64,000 nt of DNA. Origin: Xanthomonas phaseoli pv. phaseoli. GTDB lineage: Bacteria; Pseudomonadota; Gammaproteobacteria; Xanthomonadales; Xanthomonadaceae. Below are positions 1 through 9,312 of this stretch, piece by piece; within the stretch, counting starts at the first letter, position 1, and each line of letters opens with the position of its first letter. The notes beneath the pieces were generated by a model that saw only the letters and a program-made list of their open reading frames with translations, was not told the DNA's origin and made no database searches. Where the stretch lies: the NCBI GenBank assembly GCA_022749655.1, contig CP094243.1:3844001-3908000 (forward strand), given 5' to 3'. Both the position numbers and the translations under genes were made by a program.

Positions 1-191
1 GCCACGCCGGCAATGACCTCGGCCTCGCTCTTGCCCTTCTGTTCTGCCAGTTCCGAACGCAGATACTCTTCGGCGTCGTAAAGCGCGTCCTGGATCATTG
101 CCGGATCCGCACCGGACAGCGCCTGGCGCAGCTGCAGCAGATAATCGCCAATGGTGGTCGGCAACGGGTGTGCCTGTGCAACTGTCTTCAT
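1..191 (-). CDS. HAAS/DUF1700-like protein, N-terminal part
   Basis: Only the first 63 codons lie in the window; the gene runs off the left edge. The start ATG at 191 overlaps the end of the upstream padR gene by 4 bases (ATGA), so the two are translationally coupled. The visible part is a helical segment with the pattern of a HAAS-type domain (a DYLLQLRQAL helix, then an EEYLRSEL helix). In this family such a domain is often followed by membrane segments and is encoded directly after a PadR regulator, the pair acting as a small signalling unit. The membrane part is outside the window, so the domain call is moderately certain and the function is inferred. Confidence 0.6.
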   Translation of the reverse strand, partial: MKTVAQAHPLPTTIGDYLLQLRQALSGADPAMIQDALYDAEEYLRSELAEQKGKSEAEVIAGV

Positions 192-550
192 GAGTGGGTC
201 CCCTCCAGCACTGAATCAACGGAATCTCGGGTGGCACGCCAGGCGGCGGTCCAGTCGCGCAGGCAGTCACGCCCGCTGTCGGTGATGCGGTAATACCGCC
301 GCGGCGGCCCGGAGGCCGAGGGCTCGACATGGCTGTGCAGCAACCCGGCCCCTTCCAGATTGCGCAGCACCGGGTACAGGGCGCTCTGCTTGCCGCTGAG
401 CACGCCCTCCAGACGCTCGAGTCGCTTGGCGATGAGGTAGCCGTACAGCGGTGTATCGGCCTGCGCCAGGACGGCCAGCAAGGCCAATGAGACAGTGCCC
501 GCACTCAGTTCCTTCTGAAATTTGCGTAGGTGGATATCCGGATCGCTCAT
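188..550 (-). CDS. PadR family transcriptional regulator
   Basis: A 120-residue protein of typical PadR (subfamily s1) length. An N-terminal winged helix covers about residues 15-95 and includes the PLYGYLIAKRLE helix, the QSALYPVLRNLEGAGLL recognition region and a wing with PRRYYRIT. A short C-terminal dimerisation helix follows. A GGAGA ribosome site lies 7-8 bases before the ATG at 550. It is the first gene of a two-gene unit with the HAAS-like protein and most likely represses its own operon. An inverted repeat lies immediately upstream. The ligand is unknown. Confidence 0.9.
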   Translation of the reverse strand: MSDPDIHLRKFQKELSAGTVSLALLAVLAQADTPLYGYLIAKRLERLEGVLSGKQSALYPVLRNLEGAGLLHSHVEPSASGPPRRYYRITDSGRDCLRDWTAAWRATRDSVDSVLEGTHS

Positions 551-562
551 CGGCCATCTCCG

Positions 563-594
563 CTAGGTTGAAGGTGATGCTATGTAGAACCTAG
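563..594. promoter_or_regulatory. Inverted repeat, candidate PadR operator
   Basis: CTAGGTT (563-569) is matched by AACCTAG (588-594) with an 18-base spacer. It sits 13-44 bases upstream of the padR start, where the operon promoter must be. An AT-rich TATAG lies just outside it. PadR proteins bind dyads that overlap their own promoters, so autoregulation is a reasonable inference, not shown. Confidence 0.4.
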
Positions 595-623
595 CTATAG
601 TGAATGTGCCGGTAGTTATGTGC

Positions 624-800
624 TGGGATTGGGGATTCGGCATTGGGGATTGGTCAAAACAAAAAAGCCGTGGCCCCCAGCTTGTTTGAGCGACTGTCGT
701 CATCGCAGCGAGCCCCATCGCAGCGAGCCCCATCGCAGCAAGCCCCATCGCAGCAGCGCCGCCGTTGCGAATCCGCAATACCGACTCCCAATCCCCGCCC
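624..800. repeat. Intergenic repeats: 15-bp tandem array between opposed 7-bp motifs
   Basis: A cluster of GGGGATT-type motifs (about 624-653) and an opposed copy (about 776-800, CCCAATCCCC) bracket a tandem array. The array has 3.6 copies of a 15-bp unit (ATCGCAGCGAGCCCC and close variants) at 702-756. No convincing gene lies in 551-944: the reading frames through the array are repeat translations. The rest of this gap must hold the promoter of the outer membrane protein gene at 945. Confidence 0.7.
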
Positions 801-944
801 CACTAGCGCCCGCCTGCGCAAACCCAGTGCGTTCATGAGCTTAGAACCTTTGGGTTACTGCCTTTCTGGCACGGCTTTACTACAGTCGGTGTCCCCCTGC
901 CGATACCTTTCGCCTAGGGGTTTTCACTTTCGACGGGGAATACG

Positions 945-2499
945 ATGCAAACGACACGCTTGGCGCAGGCGGCCATGGCTGATACTTCCTTTGGCGCCAC
1001 ACGGCGCCTATGCCTTGCGATCGGGTTGGCGCTGCCGGGCCTTGGCCTAGCGCAGGTGCAGCCGGCGCCGACCAATGCCGAGCAGGCCGTTGCCGAGCCG
1101 GCGAAAGCGCCGGTCACCGCCGCTCCGGCCACCGCCAAGGGCTATCCGCTCGAAGCGCAGGGTTGGGGTGCCAAGCAAGGCGGCAACATGTGGCAGGTGC
1201 GCTGGGCCGAAGACTGGTCGTATCTGAAGGATCCTTCCAAGCGCAAGAGTCCGTTCGATCCGCTCAAGTACATCCCGCTCAACGACGACGGCGATGTGTA
1301 TGTGTCGCTCAGCAACGAGTTGCGCGTGCGCAGCAATACCATCACCAATCCGGGCCTGATTCCCGGCAGCCATTCGCAGCAGCAGTATCTACTGCGCGCC
1401 TTCTTCGGCGCCGACTTCCATGTGGGCGAGCACTTCCGCCTGTACACGGAATTGGCGCATGGCAGCCTGGACGGGCGCAACGAAGGCACCAAGACCGGCA
1501 CCCAGGAAAACAACGCGATCCTGCAAGCAGGTGTTCTTCGACGTGAAAGGCCGTATCGGCAGCGCCGACACCGGCCTGCGCGTCGGCCGCCAGGTGTTCG
1601 TCGATGGCCCGACCACGCTGATGGCGCTGCGCGACAACACCGATATCTTCGTGACCTTCAACGGCGCACGCGCTTGGGCAATCGGCGACAGGACGCGTGT
1701 TGACCTGTTCGATTTCAATTTCAACATCGATGGCACCGAAGGCCTCGGCGATGATCGCATCGACCGCTCGCGGCACTTTCGCGGTGTGGTCGGTGGCTAC
1801 CGCCTGGCGACTGCCAAGCCGATGTACCTGGAGCCGTTCTTCTATCAGTTCCGCAACGACAACCAGGTGTGGGGCCGCCAGACCGCGGAAGAGAACCGCA
1901 ATTACTACGGCCTGCGCCTATGGGGCAATGTGGGCAAGCTGCGCACCGATTCGTTCGTGACCGTGCAGCGCGGCAGCTTCGGCGGACGCGACCTGCGCGC
2001 CTACATGGCCAGTACGTCCAACGCCTGGTCGCTGAGCGAAACCGGCTGGAAGCCGCGCCTGGGCTTCCATAGCGAAATCGCCTCCGGTGGCGGCGGCACC
2101 TCCGGCACCGGCACGCTGCGCAACAACAACTTCTTGTACGGCAACACGATCTACTTCAGCTGGGCCACGTTCTTCGGGCCGGTGAACCTGGTCACTGCCG
2201 CACCGACGTTGACGTTCTCCCCGACCTCCAAGCTCACCGTGAACCTGGAATGGGAAACGCTGTGGCGCCAGACCACCAGCGATGCGATCTACAACAACCA
2301 GGCACGCGCCTACGCACGCACCCAGAACACCGGCGAGCGCCGCATCGGCACCATGCCGCGCATCAACGCCACCTGGAATATCGACCCGAACTGGTCGGTG
2401 ACCTTCCGCGCCGAACACCTGATGGCCGGGCCCGCGCTGGAGAAGGCAGGTTACGGCGATTCGACCTTCGTGATGGGCTGGTTGAACTTCCGCTTCTGA
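945..2499 (+). pseudogene. Alginate-export-family outer membrane protein, frameshifted
   Basis: Start ATG 945 follows a GGGGA ribosome site. The N-terminus has a signal peptide (RRLCLAIGLALPGLGLAQ). Frame 1 runs to about 1525 and the rest of a beta-barrel protein of the alginate_exp family continues one frame over to a terminal Phe at 2499, as in outer membrane barrels. The junction reads CTGCAAGCAGGTG, where CTGCAGCAGGTG would keep the frame, so one extra A at about 1524-1525 breaks it. Restored length is about 517 residues. The family forms 16-18-strand porins for sugars or anionic polymers; the real substrate here is unknown. Either a decayed gene or a sequence error. Confidence 0.8.
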
Positions 2500-2547
2500 C
2501 ACAGCGGTTGGGTGCGTCATGCATCCCCAACCTGCAGTGGCATCATC

Positions 2548-2588
2548 ACATGCCGCGTCCCGCAAGGACGCGGCATGTTGTTTTTTGG
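2548..2588 (+). terminator. Rho-independent terminator
   Basis: A 13-bp perfect stem (2548-2560 with 2566-2578), a 5-base CGCAA loop, then a T-rich tract to 2586. It lies about 50 bases after the outer membrane protein gene and ends that transcript. Confidence 0.9.
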
Positions 2589-2786
2589 CGTGCGGGCCAT
2601 GCCGATGCCAGCGAACAAGGGCGCATGCGCCCGGCAGCGGGAAACAACCATGCACTGCTCGCCGCTTTGACGGCTGTCCGTCGGTGGCGGCAGGCAGCCG
2701 CTGCGGATACACGCATTGCGCATGCAGGCGCAGACCGCGTGCGCCGGCGCTGCGACCTGTGCCTGGCAGTGCAGAAAGCGTCTTGT

Positions 2787-4163
2787 CTATCGAGCCGATG
2801 AGGCTGCCTGGGTGGCCGCGATCGCGCTGGCCGGCAACGGCCAGCGATCGTTCCCTGCCACGCCCTCCGTTCGTGCGTATTGCCGAAGCGTCAGGCTCTT
2901 GCCGTCGTTTCCGGCGCCTAGCGGGCGCACCTGTCCACGCAACGCAGGCGGTAGCGCGGCGATCCGCTGCGGCAGCGGCGTTGTCTGCGCAGGATGGTCG
3001 CGCAACCACTGCAGTGCCGACAGCGCGCGCAATGCAGCGGCGGTGTCCTGCATCTTGTGCTGATAGTTGAGGTAGTCCGGATGCGACACGCTTGCCAGCA
3101 AACACCCGGTGGCATTGGCGACGCAGGCCACCGATGCGGTCTGGGGCAACGGGATCAGCGTTTGCGGAACCGGCTGATCCTGTGCCAGCAAGGTCCGCAC
3201 CGGCGCGCTGCAGGCCCAGGTAAAGGTGGGCGCCAGCAAGGCCTGGGTGCGTTGGGAGTCCAGCAACCGTAACGGGAACCGGTCTTGCCAGGACGATTGG
3301 CCGCCTTGCGTCAACGCATCCTCCTGCAGCAGCGCAAACACCATCCGCGATTCGCCGTGCAACGCGTGACACAGCGCGATCTCATCCACCGGCAGCGGCG
3401 CAAAGGCAGCGGCGCATTGCGCGGGCAGCGGATGCTGCGCCGGCAATTCGGCCAGCATGTCGGCAAACAGGTGCGCATTGCCGCGCAACATCGCCGCGCC
3501 GATCATCGTGATTGCCAGATTGTCGCTACTGCGCATCAGCACACGGGCCACCTGTGCATCGGTGCAGACATCGGACAAGGCCTGGGTGGTGCGCCCCTGG
3601 ACAAAGTCCAAGGCGCTGGCCGTCATCGACAACGTCATGCGCGGCAGTTCGGGCAACGGCGTACCGACACGTGGACGAAACGGGCTACGGTAGTCGGCGT
3701 GTTGCTCCAACGCGCGCATCCGCGCGAGCATCGGTGCCTGTGCGGCCAGCGCCGCGGCATAGGCCTGCGGTTGTTCGCGCACGCGCTGCAAGCATCCGCC
3801 AGCGCTAGCCATGCACAGCGCAGGCGCGCCGGACGGCCAGCCTGGCAAGCGCCGATAGCCTGCAGCGGCGCTTTGAAATGCCGCCTGCTCCGGCAGCCGA
3901 TTGAATCGCGCGACGTCCTGGGCCAGCACTGTCTCGCGCTGCGCCTCCGGAATCGCGTACGACAGCGACCACAGCGCCCCGAACATGTTGCTCCCGCGCA
4001 ACGGCGGCAGCGGCTGGCGCAGCTGCGCCAACGCCTGACGCTGCGATTCGGGAATCGGCCAATGCCTGGAGACCGTATACAGCGCCAGCACTGCTGCGAT
4101 CAGGATGCAGACACCGAGCAAGGCGGCTTTGAGAAATTTGGCGAACACGTACGAAAGATCCAT
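2787..4163 (-). CDS. Conserved membrane-anchored protein of unknown function
   Basis: A 458-residue protein I cannot assign to a family. One N-terminal membrane segment (about residues 12-28, ALLGVCILIAAVLALYTVS) is followed by a long Ala/Leu/Gln-rich, mostly helical region that should lie in the periplasm. It contains scattered cysteines that could form disulfides. There are no recognisable catalytic motifs. It is convergent with the outer membrane protein gene and shares no operon. Its upstream 430 bases separate it from the divergent DUF502 gene. Confidence 0.7.
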   Translation of the reverse strand: MDLSYVFAKFLKAALLGVCILIAAVLALYTVSRHWPIPESQRQALAQLRQPLPPLRGSNMFGALWSLSYAIPEAQRETVLAQDVARFNRLPEQAAFQSAAAGYRRLPGWPSGAPALCMASAGGCLQRVREQPQAYAAALAAQAPMLARMRALEQHADYRSPFRPRVGTPLPELPRMTLSMTASALDFVQGRTTQALSDVCTDAQVARVLMRSSDNLAITMIGAAMLRGNAHLFADMLAELPAQHPLPAQCAAAFAPLPVDEIALCHALHGESRMVFALLQEDALTQGGQSSWQDRFPLRLLDSQRTQALLAPTFTWACSAPVRTLLAQDQPVPQTLIPLPQTASVACVANATGCLLASVSHPDYLNYQHKMQDTAAALRALSALQWLRDHPAQTTPLPQRIAALPPALRGQVRPLGAGNDGKSLTLRQYARTEGVAGNDRWPLPASAIAATQAASSAR

Positions 4164-4593
4164 CCCTGGGAGCTGCGCATCTTAGTGCCATCGGCGCAGG
4201 CCTGCGACGGGCACAGACGCACTGCGTTCTTTCGGGCCGCAGACCATCGGCAGCCGTGTGTCTGGCGACCTGCGCAACAGTGGGCAACGACACGGCGTGC
4301 TGGAACCACACCGCGCTGGCGATGGGCGATGGTGCCAGTCAGTCGTCGAAGATCCGGGCGCTGGCAGACGCCGCCCCTCGTCCGCCACTGCGCGGCATGT
4401 TTTCCCAACGACGAAGGCTGCACCGATTGCCCGTTGCGGCTGGGCGACGGGTGCCGCCACGTCTGTGCCGATGTGGGTACCGGAATCATGGGATTGCGCC
4501 GGCTTGGGGCACGCGAAACACTTTTGCCAATGGCGAATGCCTGCTGCCAAACCCCGGCCCCAGCCCCACCGAGCGTGGTCGAATGCCTACACT
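4164..4593. other. Non-coding gap between divergent genes
   Basis: These 430 bases carry overlapping reading frames on both strands with no conserved-looking product. Presumably they hold the promoters of the genes on either side. I see no repeat, terminator or RNA gene. Confidence 0.5.
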
Positions 4594-5274
4594 ATGTCGA
4601 TGTCCGAATCCCCCACTCCCCACGTCCGCCCCTCCCTGCAACGGGTCTTTCTGACCGGGTTGCTCACCTTGCTGCCGGTCTGGTTGACCTGGGTGGTGGT
4701 GAAGTTCGTCTTCTCGCTGCTTTCGGGCATCAGCAGCCCGTGGGTGGTGCCGTTGTCCGAACGCATCGCTGCCTCGTTTCCCGATTATCTGGGCTGGTTC
4801 AAGGCGCTGTGGGTGCAAAACACCATCGCCCTGATCGCCACCGTGGCAGTCATCCTGTTCGTCGGGATCCTGAGCCGGCGCGTGATCGGCCAGCGCTTGC
4901 TGCGCTGGTTCGAGGCCATCATGCGGCGCATTCCGCTGGCCAGCGTGGTCTACGACAGCGCACGCAAGTTGCTGGACATCTTGCAGACCCAGCCCGGCAG
5001 CACCCAGCGCGTGGTGCTGATCGATTTCCCACATCGCGACATGAAGTCGGTGGGCCTGGTCACCCGCGTGATCAAGGAACAGGGCACCGGCCGCGAGCTG
5101 GCCGCAGTCTACGTGCCCACCACGCCCAATCCCACCTCCGGCTACCTGGAAATCGTGCCGGTGGAGCTGCTCACGCCCACCGACTGGAGCGTGGATCAGG
5201 CGATGAGCTTCATCATTTCCGGTGGCGCGGTGGCGCCGGAATCGGTTCCCTTCACCCGGACTGCGGATCGCTGA
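4594..5274 (+). CDS. DUF502 family membrane protein
   Basis: A 226-residue protein of the DUF502 family. The frame is open further upstream, but homologous sequence begins just after the ATG at 4594 (MSMSESPTPHVRPSLQRVFLTGLLTLLPVWLTWVVVKF is the usual amphipathic then membrane-spanning start). Two membrane segments occur at about residues 20-42 and 72-93, the latter preceding a basic turn. A soluble beta-rich domain with PNPTSGYLE follows, which is characteristic of the family. The function is not established. It is followed after 4 bases by the YhhQ gene and is probably co-transcribed with it. Confidence 0.85.
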   Translation: MSMSESPTPHVRPSLQRVFLTGLLTLLPVWLTWVVVKFVFSLLSGISSPWVVPLSERIAASFPDYLGWFKALWVQNTIALIATVAVILFVGILSRRVIGQRLLRWFEAIMRRIPLASVVYDSARKLLDILQTQPGSTQRVVLIDFPHRDMKSVGLVTRVIKEQGTGRELAAVYVPTTPNPTSGYLEIVPVELLTPTDWSVDQAMSFIISGGAVAPESVPFTRTADR

Positions 5275-5278
5275 CACC

Positions 5279-6055
5279 ATGCCCCATGTGCGCACCCTCG
5301 ACGATCGTGCGGTACGCCTGTTCATCGCGCTGGCGGCCTTCTTTTGCGTCAATGCCGCGTTGGCCGAGTTCATCGGCGTCAAGATCTTCGCGCTGGAAGA
5401 CACGCTCGGCATTGCGCCGTTGAACTGGAATCTGTTCGGCCAGCGCGGCTCGCTCAGCTTCACCGCCGGCACCTTGCTGTGGCCGATCGTGTTCATCATG
5501 ACCGACACCATCAACGAGTTCTTCGGCAGCCGCGGGGTGCGTTTCATCTCGTGGGTGGCGGTGGCGCTGATCGGCTACGGCTTCGTGTTCGCATTCGCGG
5601 CCATCGCGCTGGCGCCGGCTGGCTGGTGGGTCACGGCGGCGCAGAGCCAGGGGGTGCCCGATTACCAGGCCGCATTCGCGGCAGTGTTCGGGCAAGGGCT
5701 GTGGACCATCGGCGGCTCGCTGGTGGCCTTCCTGTTCAGCCAGTTGATCGATGTCTCGGTATTTCACCGCATCCGCCGCGTCACCGGCGAAAAACACGTG
5801 TGGCTGCGCGCCACCGGCTCCACTGCGGTCTCGCAGGTGGTGGACAGCTTCGTGGTGATCTACATCGCCTTCGTGCTCGGCCCGCAGCATTGGTCGATCG
5901 ACCAGTTCCTGGCGGTAAGCACGCTCAACTACATCTACAAGATGGGCTTTGCGGTGTTGCTGATCCCGCTGCTGTATCTGGCACGCCGCGGCATCACGGC
6001 GTACCTGGGCGCCGAGCGCGCCGAGCAGCTGCGCGAAGAAGCCGCTGCCGACTGA
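5279..6055 (+). CDS. yhhQ: YhhQ/VUT family queuosine precursor transporter
   Basis: A 258-residue, six-membrane-segment protein. The typical family signature is visible: an N-terminal AALAEFIGVKIF segment, the TDTINEFFG motif after the second helix, a KHVWLRATGSTAVSQVVDS motif near residue 180, and LNYIYKMGFAVLLIPLLY at the end. In E. coli YhhQ takes up the 7-deazaguanine precursors preQ0/preQ1 for queuosine tRNA modification. The ATG at 5279 lies 4 bases after the DUF502 stop. No preQ1 riboswitch could be seen upstream. Confidence 0.9.
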   Translation: MPHVRTLDDRAVRLFIALAAFFCVNAALAEFIGVKIFALEDTLGIAPLNWNLFGQRGSLSFTAGTLLWPIVFIMTDTINEFFGSRGVRFISWVAVALIGYGFVFAFAAIALAPAGWWVTAAQSQGVPDYQAAFAAVFGQGLWTIGGSLVAFLFSQLIDVSVFHRIRRVTGEKHVWLRATGSTAVSQVVDSFVVIYIAFVLGPQHWSIDQFLAVSTLNYIYKMGFAVLLIPLLYLARRGITAYLGAERAEQLREEAAAD

Positions 6056-6329
6056 GCCGGGCTTCCCTCCCGGCCAGGTCATCGCGCCGCAATGGCTGCG
6101 GTGGCAGCACCTGGTCGACAGTGGTCCTGATCGCGGTGCCCCGCGCCCGCCTACCAAGCGCTGTGGCTGCACGCCGCCTCGCTGGGCATGTCGCAGCGCA
6201 CCACATCGCGCGGGCGCAGCACCGTGCCCATGCGCCGCATGAATTGCCGATAGGCGGTATGCCCCCAATGGGTGGCCGTAACCGTGCGGATCGGGCAAGC
6301 TCCCCGCTCGCTTGTTTCCGGAGCCGGTA

Positions 6330-8267
6330 ATGCCCCTCAGCTTTTCCCGCCTGCTGTCCCTGGCCATGGCCGCCCTCGTGAGCCTGTCGCTGGCGGCGCC
6401 GGCCGATGCGGCCAAGAAGAAGACCGCCAAGGCACAGACCACGCAAACGCGCGCGAAGGCGAGCAAAGGCAAGAAGACCGCCAAGCCAGCAGCCAAAAAC
6501 ACCAGGGGCAAGGGCAGCAAGGCCGCCACGGTCAGGCCACGCGCGGTTGCAGCGCCAGTGGTGCTGACCAAGGCGCAGCAGCTCAACCTGCTGTACGACC
6601 AGTACTGGGACGCCTCGCTCAAGCTCAACCCGCTGCAGGCCACCTTCCAGGGCGAGAGCCGCTATAACGACCAGTTGCCGAACTTCCTGTCGCCGGCGTT
6701 CCGCCAGCAGTCGCACGACTTCACCGTGCTGTGGTTGGGCAAGGCCGAAGCGCTTGGCCCCGACGGCCTGAGCGGCCAGGACCTGCTCAGTTACCAGATC
6801 TTCGTGCGCGATGCGCGCAGCGCGCTGGCCGCCGAGCAGTTTCCCAGCTGGATGCTGCCGATCAACCAGTTCTACAACATCGCCAGCATCGCGGTGGTGC
6901 TGGGCTCGGGCACCGGCGCGCAGCCGTTCAAGACGGTCAAGGATTACGACAACTGGTCGCGGCGTGCGCTCGGTATTCCCGACCTGTTCGAGCAAGCCAT
7001 CGCCAACATGCGGGCCGGCATGCAGGCCGGCGTGGTGCAGCCCAAGGTGCTGATGCAGAAGGTGCTGCCGCAGCTGGACGCGATCATCGCGCGCAATGCC
7101 GAAGACAGCCTGTTCTGGGGGCCGGTGCGCAACCTGCCGGCCGACATGCCCGAGGCCGACAAGCAGCGCATCACTGCCGAGTACAAGCGCATGATCGAAG
7201 TGCGCATCATGCCGGCCTACCGCGCGTTGCGTGGCTTCATCGCCACCGAATACCTGCCCGCCTGCCGCGACAGCGATGGTCTGGCCGCCTTGCCGAACGG
7301 CGCGGCGTGGTACGCCTACGACGTACGCCAGAGCACCACCACGGACCTGACCCCGGAACAGGTGCATCAGATCGGCCTGGATGAGGTCGCTCGCCTGCAG
7401 GGCGAAATCCAGACATTGGCCAAACAGGTCAAGTTCCGCGGCAACCTGCCCAAGTTCTACAAGTTCATGCAGACCGACCGGCGCTTCGGCTTCCGCAGCG
7501 ACACCGAGTTGCTGGGTACCTATCGGAGCCTGCAGGGCCGCGTGCAGCTGGCGGTGCCGCGGCTGTTCAACACCCAGGGCATGCCGGCGCTGGAAGTCCG
7601 TGCAGTGGAACCGCAGCGTGCGCAATCGGCCGCCAGCGGCTCGTACATGCGCCCCAGCGGCAACGGCAGCACGCCGGGCATCTTCTACGTCAACACCTCG
7701 GACCTGCCTTCGCGCAAGACCTGGGAGGCCGAGAGCCTGTACCTGCACGAGGCGGTGCCCGGCCACCACTACCAGCTGGGCTTGCAGCAGCAGCTGACCG
7801 ACCTGCCCAAGTTCCGCCGCCTGGGCGGCGAGACGGCCTACATCGAAGGCTGGGGCCTGTATGCCGAATCGCTTGGCCGCGAGCTGGGGCTGTATGACGA
7901 CCCGTACAACTACTACGGCTATCTGCAGAACGCGTTGTGGCGCTCGATTCGCCTGGTCACCGATACCGGCCTGCACAGCAAGGGCTGGACGCGGAGCCAG
8001 GCCATCGACTACATGGTGGACAACTCCGCCATGAGCCGCGCCGATGCCGAAGCCGAGGTGGACCGCTACATGGCCATTCCCGGTCAGGCGCTGGCGTACA
8101 AGGTGGGCGAGATGAAGATTGCGCAATTGCGCGAGCAAGCGCAGCGCGAGCTGGGCCCACGCTTCGATGTGCGCGCCTTCCACACCGAAGTGCTCAAGGA
8201 CGGCTCGGTGCCGCTGGATATCCTGCAGGACAAGATCCAGCGCTGGATCGCCACCCAGAAGGGGTGA
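6330..8267 (+). CDS. DUF885 family putative secreted metallopeptidase
   Basis: A 645-residue DUF885 protein. A signal peptide (about residues 1-26, ending APADAA) precedes a Lys/Ala-rich linker to about residue 75, then the large helical DUF885 domain. A HEAVPGHH zinc-site motif lies at about residues 473-480 with a downstream Glu in AYIEGWGLYAE, the pattern of thermolysin-like helical peptidases related to M32/DUF885. Start 6330 is chosen because GGAG precedes it and it opens the signal peptide. Probably periplasmic or lipid-free secreted; the substrate is unknown. Confidence 0.88.
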   Translation: MPLSFSRLLSLAMAALVSLSLAAPADAAKKKTAKAQTTQTRAKASKGKKTAKPAAKNTRGKGSKAATVRPRAVAAPVVLTKAQQLNLLYDQYWDASLKLNPLQATFQGESRYNDQLPNFLSPAFRQQSHDFTVLWLGKAEALGPDGLSGQDLLSYQIFVRDARSALAAEQFPSWMLPINQFYNIASIAVVLGSGTGAQPFKTVKDYDNWSRRALGIPDLFEQAIANMRAGMQAGVVQPKVLMQKVLPQLDAIIARNAEDSLFWGPVRNLPADMPEADKQRITAEYKRMIEVRIMPAYRALRGFIATEYLPACRDSDGLAALPNGAAWYAYDVRQSTTTDLTPEQVHQIGLDEVARLQGEIQTLAKQVKFRGNLPKFYKFMQTDRRFGFRSDTELLGTYRSLQGRVQLAVPRLFNTQGMPALEVRAVEPQRAQSAASGSYMRPSGNGSTPGIFYVNTSDLPSRKTWEAESLYLHEAVPGHHYQLGLQQQLTDLPKFRRLGGETAYIEGWGLYAESLGRELGLYDDPYNYYGYLQNALWRSIRLVTDTGLHSKGWTRSQAIDYMVDNSAMSRADAEAEVDRYMAIPGQALAYKVGEMKIAQLREQAQRELGPRFDVRAFHTEVLKDGSVPLDILQDKIQRWIATQKG

Positions 8268-8346
8268 CGCGCGGTTGCGGTGGTTGGACGCTGCTGACCC
8301 CGTCACGGCAGGTTGGCCTCTGGTGAGCGCGCGTTCGTAAGTCGGG

Positions 8347-9312
8347 TCAGCCCCGCGCACGCGCCGCCGCCAGCGCGGCGATATCGCGCGGTGCGGTGCG
8401 ACAGCAGCCACCGATCAAGCGCGCGCCAGCCGCCAGCCAGTGCGCATGCTGGTCGGCCAACGTGAGCGCAGCCGCGTGACCGGCATGCCAGCGCTTGTCG
8501 CTGGCGTCGTAGCGTTCGCCCGAGTTGGGATATACCACCAGCGGCAGCGCAGTCAGCGCCGCAAGGCTGTGCAATGCAGCAGTCGCCTGATCCAGCGCAA
8601 TGCAATTGATGCCCACCGCGATCACCTGCGCGCAGGCATCCAGCGCCGGCACCACCTGCGCCAGCGGCGTGCCATCGCTCAGATGCGCCGCATCGCGCAA
8701 GGTGAAGGAAAACCAGGCATGCAGCTGCGGAAATTCGTGTTGCAGCAACTGCCGCAGCGCCACGATTTCGCTGGCCGATGGCAGCGTCTCGCAAGCCAGC
8801 AGATCCACGCCAGCCTCCGCCAGCGCCGCGATGCGCGGACGATGGAAATCCATCAGGTGTTCGATCGGCAGGACGTAGTCGCCCCGATATTCCGAGCCAT
8901 CGGCCAGATAGGCGCCATACGGCCCCACCGAGCCGGCCACCCACAACGGCGCAGCGTCCGGCTGCAGTTGCAAGTGATCGGCGCGTGCCTGCGCGGCCAG
9001 GTGCACGCTGCGCGCGATCAGCGCCTGCGATTGCGCCAGATCCAGCCCACGCGCGGCAAATCCCAGCGGCGTGGTCTGATAACTGGCGGTGATCGCGCAT
9101 TGCGCACCGGCAGCGAAGTAGTCGCGATGCACTTGATAGATCAGCTCCGGCTGCTCCATCAGCACGCGCGCCGACCACAGCGCATCGTTGAGATCGCAGC
9201 CGCGCTGTTCCAGCTCGGTGGCCAGCGCGCCATCCAGCACCACATATCCGTCGTGCTGCAAGACCTGGCTGAAAGGCGCATTGGCGCGCGGCTGGCGTGG
9301 AAGAATCGTCAT
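8347..9312 (-). CDS. mmuM: Homocysteine S-methyltransferase
   Basis: A 321-residue enzyme that transfers a methyl group from S-methylmethionine to homocysteine, giving two methionines. The three zinc-binding cysteines of the family are present: Cys237 in GINC and Cys303-Cys304 in GGCC close to the C-terminus. The N-terminal [12 protein letters not shown] motif is also typical. The start at 9312 overlaps the permease stop by 4 bases, so it is the second gene of an mmuPM operon as in E. coli. It lets the cell use plant-derived S-methylmethionine, which fits a plant-associated bacterium. Confidence 0.95.
   Translation of the reverse strand: MTILPRQPRANAPFSQVLQHDGYVVLDGALATELEQRGCDLNDALWSARVLMEQPELIYQVHRDYFAAGAQCAITASYQTTPLGFAARGLDLAQSQALIARSVHLAAQARADHLQLQPDAAPLWVAGSVGPYGAYLADGSEYRGDYVLPIEHLMDFHRPRIAALAEAGVDLLACETLPSASEIVALRQLLQHEFPQLHAWFSFTLRDAAHLSDGTPLAQVVPALDACAQVIAVGINCIALDQATAALHSLAALTALPLVVYPNSGERYDASDKRWHAGHAAALTLADQHAHWLAAGARLIGGCCRTAPRDIAALAAARARG

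Noticed and set aside
3285..5423. A 712-codon plus-strand frame over 3285-5423
   Set aside because: It is the antisense of the membrane-anchored protein gene and then an alternative frame of DUF502; Arg/Gln/His-rich composition is typical of G+C-rich shadow frames.
6056..6329. A possible glycosyltransferase remnant (LWLHAASLGM) between yhhQ and the DUF885 gene
   Set aside because: Only a few residues resemble Kdo-transferase-like sequence; no start, ribosome site or longer similarity could be seen.
5994..8411. An 805-codon minus-strand frame opposite the DUF885 gene
   Set aside because: It is antisense to a gene with clear signal peptide and zinc motifs, and its composition is His/Gln/Arg-rich noise.
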